A DNA stretch of 56,941 nt from Pseudobutyrivibrio sp. GTDB lineage: Bacteria > Bacillota > Clostridia > Lachnospirales > Lachnospiraceae. Both the position numbers and the translations under genes were made by a program. Position 1 is the first letter of the stretch. The number at the start of each line of letters is the position of its first letter. Under the pieces are notes generated by a model, which was not told the DNA's origin, did not search any database, and was given only the letters and a program-made list of their open reading frames with translations. Shown here one piece after another: positions 52,541 through 56,941 of the stretch. The DNA is taken from the NCBI GenBank assembly GCA_024684955.1, contig JAIKWH010000003.1:1-56941 (forward strand), read 5' to 3'.

Positions 52541-54574
52541 ATGGCAGAAGATATTAACCAGCTTTTACAAGTTCGTAGAGACAAGCTTGCCGCTCTGCAG
52601 GAAGCAGGCAAAGATCCATTTCAGATCACAAAGTATGACCAGACACATCACAGCGATGATGTAGTGAGAATTTACGAAGAGCACGAAGCCAAATTGTTGG
52701 CAGGCAGACCACAGGTAAACACAGATGGCATGGATGAAGAGGCTGCTAAGCAGGCAATTAATGACGACTATAATGAGCGTCGCGCCATTATGGATGCTGA
52801 CCCAATCCACGTTTCGATTGCAGGTCGTATGCTGCTCAAGCGTGTTATGGGCAAGGCTAGTTTCTGCCATATTCAGGATCTCAAGGGCAAGATTCAGGTA
52901 TATGTTGCTAGAGATGCAATCGGCGAGGAGTCATATGCAGAATTTAAAAAGTCTGATATTGGCGATATCTTTGGTGTAAAGGGATATGCTTTCCGCACAA
53001 AGACAGGTGAGATTTCTATCCACGCTGAGGAGATTACACTTCTTTCAAAGTCTCTCCAGATTCTGCCAGAAAAGTTCCACGGAATCACTGACACAGATAT
53101 GAGATATCGTCAGAGATATGTGGACCTGATCATGAATGAGGATTCTAGAGCTGTATTTGTAAAGAGGAGCCTCATGATGAAGGAAATCCGTAATTTCCTT
53201 GCAGGCAGAGATTTTATGGAGGTGGAGACACCTATCCTTGTATCTAATGCAGGTGGTGCAGCGGCTCGCCCATTCGAGACTCATTACAATTCTCTTAATG
53301 AAGATGTAAAATTACGTATCTCCTTAGAACTTTATCTCAAGAGACTTATTGTTGGCGGTCTTGAGAGAGTATACGAGATTGGTCGTGTATTTAGAAATGA
53401 GGGTGTTGACACCCGTCACAATCCTGAGTTTACTCTCATGGAGTTATACCAGGCATACACAGATTACAACGGCATGATGGAACTCACAGAGTCCATGTTT
53501 AGATATTTGGCAGATAAGGTAGTTGGCTCTACAAAGATTAGTTACAACGGAGTAGAGATCGACCTGGGCAAGCCATTTGAAAAACTTACAATGACAGACG
53601 CTGTCAAGAAATATGCAGGGGTTGATTTTGATGCAGTTGCAGATGATGCAGCAGCAAAGAAATTGGCAGATGAGCACCATATCGAATATGAGGACCGCCA
53701 CAAAAAGGGTGATATCCTCAATCTCTTCTTTGAGGAGTACTGCGAGGAGAAACTGATTCAGCCTACATTTATTATGGACCACCCAATCGAAATCAGTCCT
53801 CTCACAAAGAAAAAGCCATCTGACCCTAGCAAGGTAGAGCGTTTCGAACTTTTCATCAACGGATGGGAAATGTGTAACGCATACTCAGAGCTGAATGACC
53901 CTATCGACCAGAGAGAGCGTTTCGCTGCTCAGGATGCTAACGCAGCAGCCGGAGATGACGAGGCAGAGCACACAGATGAGGATTTCCTCAATGCTCTTGA
54001 AATTGGTATGCCACCTACAGGCGGTATCGGATATGGTCTTGACAGACTTTGCATGCTCCTGACAGATAGCGCTGCTATCCGTGACGTCCTGCTCTTCCCT
54101 ACTATGAAGACATTAAAGGACGGCTCAGAAAAGAGTGAGACCACAGCAGATGCGGGTGACAATAATGGATTCTTTACACCAAATGCAAAGATTGATTTTT
54201 CTAATGTAAAGGTAGAGCCACTTTTTGAGGAGGCAGTTGATTTCGAAACATTCTCAAAGAGTGATTTTAGAGCAGTAAAGGTAAAAGAGTGCGTTGCAGT
54301 ACCAAAGTCAAAGAAACTTTTACAGTTTACTCTTGACGATGGCACAGGTGTTGACCGTACAATCCTTTCTGGTATCCATGCATATTATGAGCCAGAGGAA
54401 CTTGTTGGCAAGACCCTCATTGCAATCACAAACCTTCCACCACGTGCCATGATGGGTATCGAATCATGTGGAATGTTGCTTTCGGCAGTTAACAACCTCA
54501 AGGATTCAGAGGATGAAGAATTACACCTGCTCATGGTTGATAATCACATCCCAGCAGGCGCAAAGCTTTACTAA
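52541..54574 (+). CDS. lysS: Lysyl-tRNA synthetase (class II) with C-terminal Trbp111-like tRNA-binding domain
   Basis: 677 residues, against about 490-510 for a plain class II LysRS. The anticodon-binding OB domain (to about residue 180) has an extra linker of about 25 residues ('RPQVNTDGMDEEAAKQAIND' region). The catalytic core has motif 1 'DFMEVETPIL', motif 2 'FRNEGVDTRHNPEFT' and motif 3 'GIGYGLDRLCMLL'. After 'LLFPTMKTL' and a linker, residues about 548-677 form a second OB fold of the tRNA_bind/Trbp111 family ('DFRAVKVKECVAVPKSKKLLQFTLDDG', 'NLPPRAMMGIESCGMLLSA'), as at the end of MetRS. It probably tightens tRNA binding. AAGGAG precedes the ATG; no T-box is present. Confidence 0.94.
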   Translation: MAEDINQLLQVRRDKLAALQEAGKDPFQITKYDQTHHSDDVVRIYEEHEAKLLAGRPQVNTDGMDEEAAKQAINDDYNERRAIMDADPIHVSIAGRMLLKRVMGKASFCHIQDLKGKIQVYVARDAIGEESYAEFKKSDIGDIFGVKGYAFRTKTGEISIHAEEITLLSKSLQILPEKFHGITDTDMRYRQRYVDLIMNEDSRAVFVKRSLMMKEIRNFLAGRDFMEVETPILVSNAGGAAARPFETHYNSLNEDVKLRISLELYLKRLIVGGLERVYEIGRVFRNEGVDTRHNPEFTLMELYQAYTDYNGMMELTESMFRYLADKVVGSTKISYNGVEIDLGKPFEKLTMTDAVKKYAGVDFDAVADDAAAKKLADEHHIEYEDRHKKGDILNLFFEEYCEEKLIQPTFIMDHPIEISPLTKKKPSDPSKVERFELFINGWEMCNAYSELNDPIDQRERFAAQDANAAAGDDEAEHTDEDFLNALEIGMPPTGGIGYGLDRLCMLLTDSAAIRDVLLFPTMKTLKDGSEKSETTADAGDNNGFFTPNAKIDFSNVKVEPLFEEAVDFETFSKSDFRAVKVKECVAVPKSKKLLQFTLDDGTGVDRTILSGIHAYYEPEELVGKTLIAITNLPPRAMMGIESCGMLLSAVNNLKDSEDEELHLLMVDNHIPAGAKLY

Positions 54575-54597
54575 AAAATACTTTATTTTTATATAAT
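54568..54597 (+). promoter_or_regulatory. Candidate promoter of the que operon
   Basis: Perfect TATAAT (54592-54597) with a weak -35 TTACTA (54568-54573) at 18 bases, overlapping the lysS end. Transcription would begin near 54604, exactly at the first leader hairpin. Confidence 0.55.
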
Positions 54598-54603
54598 AAT
54601 TTA

Positions 54604-54690
54604 GCGTTCTTTAACGCCGACAGTTCGTTTGTACCATCCTGTCGTTAAACAAAACCAGGACTATAATTAAACAAGTTTGTGAAATTATAG
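54604..54690 (+). promoter_or_regulatory. Putative preQ1-I-like riboswitch leader with antiterminator
   Basis: In order: a small hairpin GCGTT/AACGC (54604-54608 with 54613-54617). Next a stem CGACAG/CTGTCG (54618-54623 with 54639-54644) with a 15-base loop and an A-rich tail TTAAACAAAACCAGG (54645-54659). Loop bases TTTGT (54628-54632) can pair with tail ACAAA (54649-54653) as an H-type pseudoknot, the layout of preQ1-I aptamers; the tail resembles that of the known Thermoanaerobacter aptamer. CTATAATT (54661-54668) can pair with AATTATAG (54683-54690), which shares bases with the terminator. The queC-transporter-queF genes below fit preQ1 control. Confidence 0.6.
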
Positions 54691-54718
54691 CCTTACGTTT
54701 TGTAAGGCTATTTTTTTT
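54687..54718 (+). terminator. Attenuator terminator before queC
   Basis: Perfect 10-bp stem (54687-54696 with 54702-54711), 5-base loop, eight T. It ends right against the queC ribosome site, so it must be conditional. Its left arm shares ATAG (54687-54690) with the antiterminator stem. Confidence 0.85.
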
Positions 54719-54731
54719 GGAGGAAGAAATT

Positions 54732-55424
54732 ATGAAAGCATTAGTATGCTTTAGTGGTGGACTGGATAGTTCCGTATGCCTTGGATTGGCAGTAAAAAAA
54801 TACGGAAAAGATGAAGTATTGGCATTATCTATATACTACGGACAAAAGCATAAAAAGGAGATGGAGGCTTCCGAAAAAGTTGCTGAGTATTACGGGGTAA
54901 AAAGAATCACCCTGGATTTGGGTGAGATTTTTAAGGATAGTAATTGCACCCTATTAGAGGGGGCAGAGGGAGAAGTCCCTCACGAGGACTATGCTGAGCA
55001 GCTGAAGAAAACAAATGGAAAGCCAGTTAATACCTATGTCCCATACAGAAATGGTTTGTTTTTATCATCAGCTGCCTCTATAGCATTGAGCCATGGTTGC
55101 TCAGAAATATATTATGGTGCCCATGCAGATGATGCTGCGGGAAATGCATATCCTGACACCAGTCTGGCCTTTAATAAAGCCATTTCTGAGGCTATTTATA
55201 TTGGCAGTGGTAATGAATTAAAAATAGTTGCTCCTTTCATTGACAAGACCAAGGCCCAGGTGGTGGCTATGGGAACAGAAATTGGTGTTCCCTTTGAATT
55301 GACCTGGAGTTGCTATGAAGGACACGAAAAGGCCTGCGGAGTCTGCGGCACTTGCAGAGATAGAATCGCTGCCTTTGAACTAAATGGATTAAAAGATCCT
55401 ATCGAATATGAAAAAGAGGTATAA
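54732..55424 (+). CDS. queC: 7-cyano-7-deazaguanine synthase (preQ0 synthase)
   Basis: 230 residues from ATG 54732, 8 bases after GGAGG; the in-frame TTG at 54717 lies in the terminator. QueC converts carboxy-deazaguanine to preQ0 with ATP and ammonia. The PP-loop 'FSGGLDSSVCLG' is at residues 7-18. Four Cys near the end ('SCYEGHEKACGVCGTCRDR' region) bind zinc. It is first of three que genes, under the putative preQ1 leader. queD and queE are not in the window. Confidence 0.96.
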   Translation: MKALVCFSGGLDSSVCLGLAVKKYGKDEVLALSIYYGQKHKKEMEASEKVAEYYGVKRITLDLGEIFKDSNCTLLEGAEGEVPHEDYAEQLKKTNGKPVNTYVPYRNGLFLSSAASIALSHGCSEIYYGAHADDAAGNAYPDTSLAFNKAISEAIYIGSGNELKIVAPFIDKTKAQVVAMGTEIGVPFELTWSCYEGHEKACGVCGTCRDRIAAFELNGLKDPIEYEKEV

Positions 55425-55429
55425 CAATA

Positions 55430-56116
55430 ATGTCTAACGAACTAATATTTATTTTCACAGTTTTAGTATATCTTGGAAGTGTACTGGTACTCTACAGGAT
55501 TTTTGGACGCAATGGTCTTTTCGCCTTTGCTATTTTTGGAACAATTCTCGGCAATATTGCAGTATGTAAATGTATAGATTTATTTGGTCTGTCAACAACT
55601 GCTGGAAATGTATTATATGCATCAACATTTTTAGTTACAGATATTCTCTCTGAGAAATATGGTAAAAAGGATGCAAGAAGAGCAGTCCTGTATAGTTTTT
55701 CAATAATGCTCCTGTGGCTGCTTGGTACACAGATGATTCTACTCTTTACACCTAATACTAATGACTTTGTTTCCGATAGTTTGCAGGTTGTTTTTGGCCT
55801 GGTACCTAGGATTACCATTGCCAGCCTGATTGGATTTATCTGCAGTCAGAATATTGATGTTTTCCTATATCATTTTATTTGGGAAAAGACAGGAGATGAC
55901 AAGTCAAAACTTTGGCTTAGAAATAACGGAAGTACCCTGCTCAGCCAGGCTGTAGATACAGTCATATTTACCTTCCTGGCTTTTTGGGGCACCTATCCTA
56001 CAGATGTTTTCTTAAGCATTCTATTTACCACATATTTGTTTAAAGCGCTTGTAGCATTATTTGATACACCTTTCATATATATTGCTCGTAAAATTAAACC
56101 AAAGGAGGTAATTTAA
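55430..56116 (+). CDS. Queuosine precursor transporter (YhhQ/VUT family)
   Basis: 228 residues with about six membrane segments. The family motif region 'GNVLYASTFLVTDILSEKYGKKDARRAV' is present. YhhQ-type proteins import preQ0 or preQ1. It starts 6 bases after queC and ends directly before queF, so the cell may both make and salvage the precursor. Which base it carries is not decided by sequence. Confidence 0.88.
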   Translation: MSNELIFIFTVLVYLGSVLVLYRIFGRNGLFAFAIFGTILGNIAVCKCIDLFGLSTTAGNVLYASTFLVTDILSEKYGKKDARRAVLYSFSIMLLWLLGTQMILLFTPNTNDFVSDSLQVVFGLVPRITIASLIGFICSQNIDVFLYHFIWEKTGDDKSKLWLRNNGSTLLSQAVDTVIFTFLAFWGTYPTDVFLSILFTTYLFKALVALFDTPFIYIARKIKPKEVI

Positions 56117-56605
56117 ATGAGTGGAAGAGAAAAAGAGGGCCTGACAAAACTGGGTAGCCAGGGGACAGAATATAAAACCGATTATGATCCTAGCCTGCTG
56201 GAATCATTTAGTAACAAACACCCTGAGAATGATTATTTTGTAAAGTTTAATTGCCCGGAATTTACTAGCCTGTGCCCAATCACAGGACAACCAGATTTTG
56301 CCACAATCACTATTTCATATGTGCCAGACAAACTAATGGTTGAGAGTAAGTCACTAAAACTTTATTTATTCTCATATAGAAATCATGGGGATTTTCATGA
56401 AGACTGCGTCAACAAGATTATGAAGGACCTGATAAAGCTCATGGATCCAAAATATATCGAGGTCACTGGCAAGTTTTTACCTAGAGGAGGTCTTTCAATA
56501 GATCCATATTGTAACTACGGAAAGCCAGGAACCAAATGGGAAGATGTGGCATGGGAGAGAATGACCCACCACGATATGTATCCTGAAAAAATAGATAATC
56601 GATAA
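56117..56605 (+). CDS. queF: preQ0 reductase (NADPH-dependent 7-cyano-7-deazaguanine reductase)
   Basis: 162 residues, the short (YkvM) type. It reduces preQ0 nitrile to the preQ1 amine. Cys53 and Asp60 in '[14 protein letters not shown]' are the catalytic pair. '[22 protein letters not shown]' holds the QueF NADPH motif. AAAGGAGG lies at the end of the transporter gene, whose stop codon abuts the queF ATG. It is the last of the que genes; no strong terminator follows. Confidence 0.96.
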   Translation: MSGREKEGLTKLGSQGTEYKTDYDPSLLESFSNKHPENDYFVKFNCPEFTSLCPITGQPDFATITISYVPDKLMVESKSLKLYLFSYRNHGDFHEDCVNKIMKDLIKLMDPKYIEVTGKFLPRGGLSIDPYCNYGKPGTKWEDVAWERMTHHDMYPEKIDNR

Positions 56606-56665
56606 AACAAGCCTAATCAAAGGTAGGGGATTTTGCCAACTGAGAGGAAGGAGGGTGCATTTAGA

Positions 56666-56941
56666 ATGAAATACGGAGAATCTGCATTTGATATTTTCTA
56701 TCTATTGTTTGCTATTATCAGTGGTATCACCATCTTGCTCAAGGCGAGAAATGGCAATGAAAAGAAAATGGGATTGGCAGTGTTAATTCTCGGCTGCGGA
56801 GATGCTTTTCATTTGGTGCCTAGGGTGCTTAATTATTTTGTTACAGGGGCAGATTTTACCGTGGCCCTTGGCGTAGGAAAACTGGTTACATCCATTACCA
56901 TGACAGTATTTTATGTCTTGGTGTATTACATATATTTAGAA
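56666..56941 (+). CDS. Multi-pass membrane protein, 3'-truncated by window edge
   Basis: The reading frame runs from ATG 56666 to the window end, 92 codons without a stop. AAGGAGGG lies 10 bases before the ATG. The visible part has three hydrophobic segments (about 8-24, 35-56 with 'LGCGDAFHLVPRVLNYF', and 68-90). I do not recognise a named family. The GCGD motif inside a membrane helix recalls the GLGD of the YhhN-like protein at 13077-13742, and a distant relation is possible. It may be in the que transcript, 60 bases after queF. Confidence 0.65.
   Translation, partial: MKYGESAFDIFYLLFAIISGITILLKARNGNEKKMGLAVLILGCGDAFHLVPRVLNYFVTGADFTVALGVGKLVTSITMTVFYVLVYYIYLE

Overview
The window looks like chromosomal DNA from a low-GC Gram-positive anaerobe, most likely a member of the Lachnospiraceae (Butyrivibrio/Pseudobutyrivibrio/Roseburia-like). 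The grounds are GlgC/GlgD pairing, SpoVG, DnaD with a DnaC/DnaI-type loader, a class B sortase with a long cytosolic N-terminus, an LtaS-like synthase, a SARP-type regulator, and a LysRS carrying a C-terminal tRNA-binding domain. The family assignment is inference from protein resemblance; no rRNA is present. No tRNA, IS element, phage gene or CRISPR array was seen.

Layout. 1-13.7 kb (+): surface region. It holds the 3' end of a giant protein of about 25 Ig-like repeats plus two Fn3 domains, a BspA-like leucine-rich-repeat protein with a sortase-type tail, a class B sortase and a YhhN-like membrane protein. 13.8-16.4 kb (-): a membrane-anchored protein ending in a degenerate C39-peptidase-like domain. 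16.4-19.2 kb (+): a CsoR-type metal sensor and an LtaS-like polymerase. 19.2-24.1 kb (-): dnaD-dnaC-prs operon and murC, separated by a cluster of DnaA boxes. 24.3-27.6 kb (+): glgC-glgD-spoVG-pth. 27.7-34.2 kb (+): SARP regulator, an unknown protein, a transglutaminase-like lipoprotein, a GspF platform protein, four pilin-like membrane proteins and a PilT ATPase. 34.2-44.0 kb (+): SulP transporter, mfd, PrsA-like foldase and a heterodimeric ABC exporter. 44.1-46.5 kb (+): murA and murG. 46.7-47.9 kb (+): a SleB-type wall hydrolase. 48.0-51.9 kb (+): argF, birA, a small conserved protein, coaX and dusB. 51.9-54.6 kb (+): greA and lysS. 54.6-56.6 kb (+): a preQ1-like leader RNA and queC, a queuosine-precursor transporter and queF. 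The window ends inside a membrane protein gene.

How the genes fit together. Much of the window serves the envelope: precursor synthesis (MurC, MurA, MurG), teichoic-type polymer (LtaS-like), wall remodelling (SleB), surface proteins and their sortase, and a secreted-protein foldase. The most system-like block is 27.75-34.18 kb, a compact pilus/pseudopilus-like module with one platform protein, one motor of the retraction (PilT) type, and pilin-like proteins that lack a canonical prepilin cleavage motif.

The best regulatory observations are five DnaA boxes upstream of the dnaD promoter, a preQ1-I-like attenuator before queC, a WalR-like box at the start of the SleB transcript, and a 15-codon leader ORF coupled to glgC. 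All motif calls were made by eye and need computational checks. No stretch longer than 300 bases lacks a gene; the longest gap (24090-24364) holds two divergent promoters and the leader ORF.
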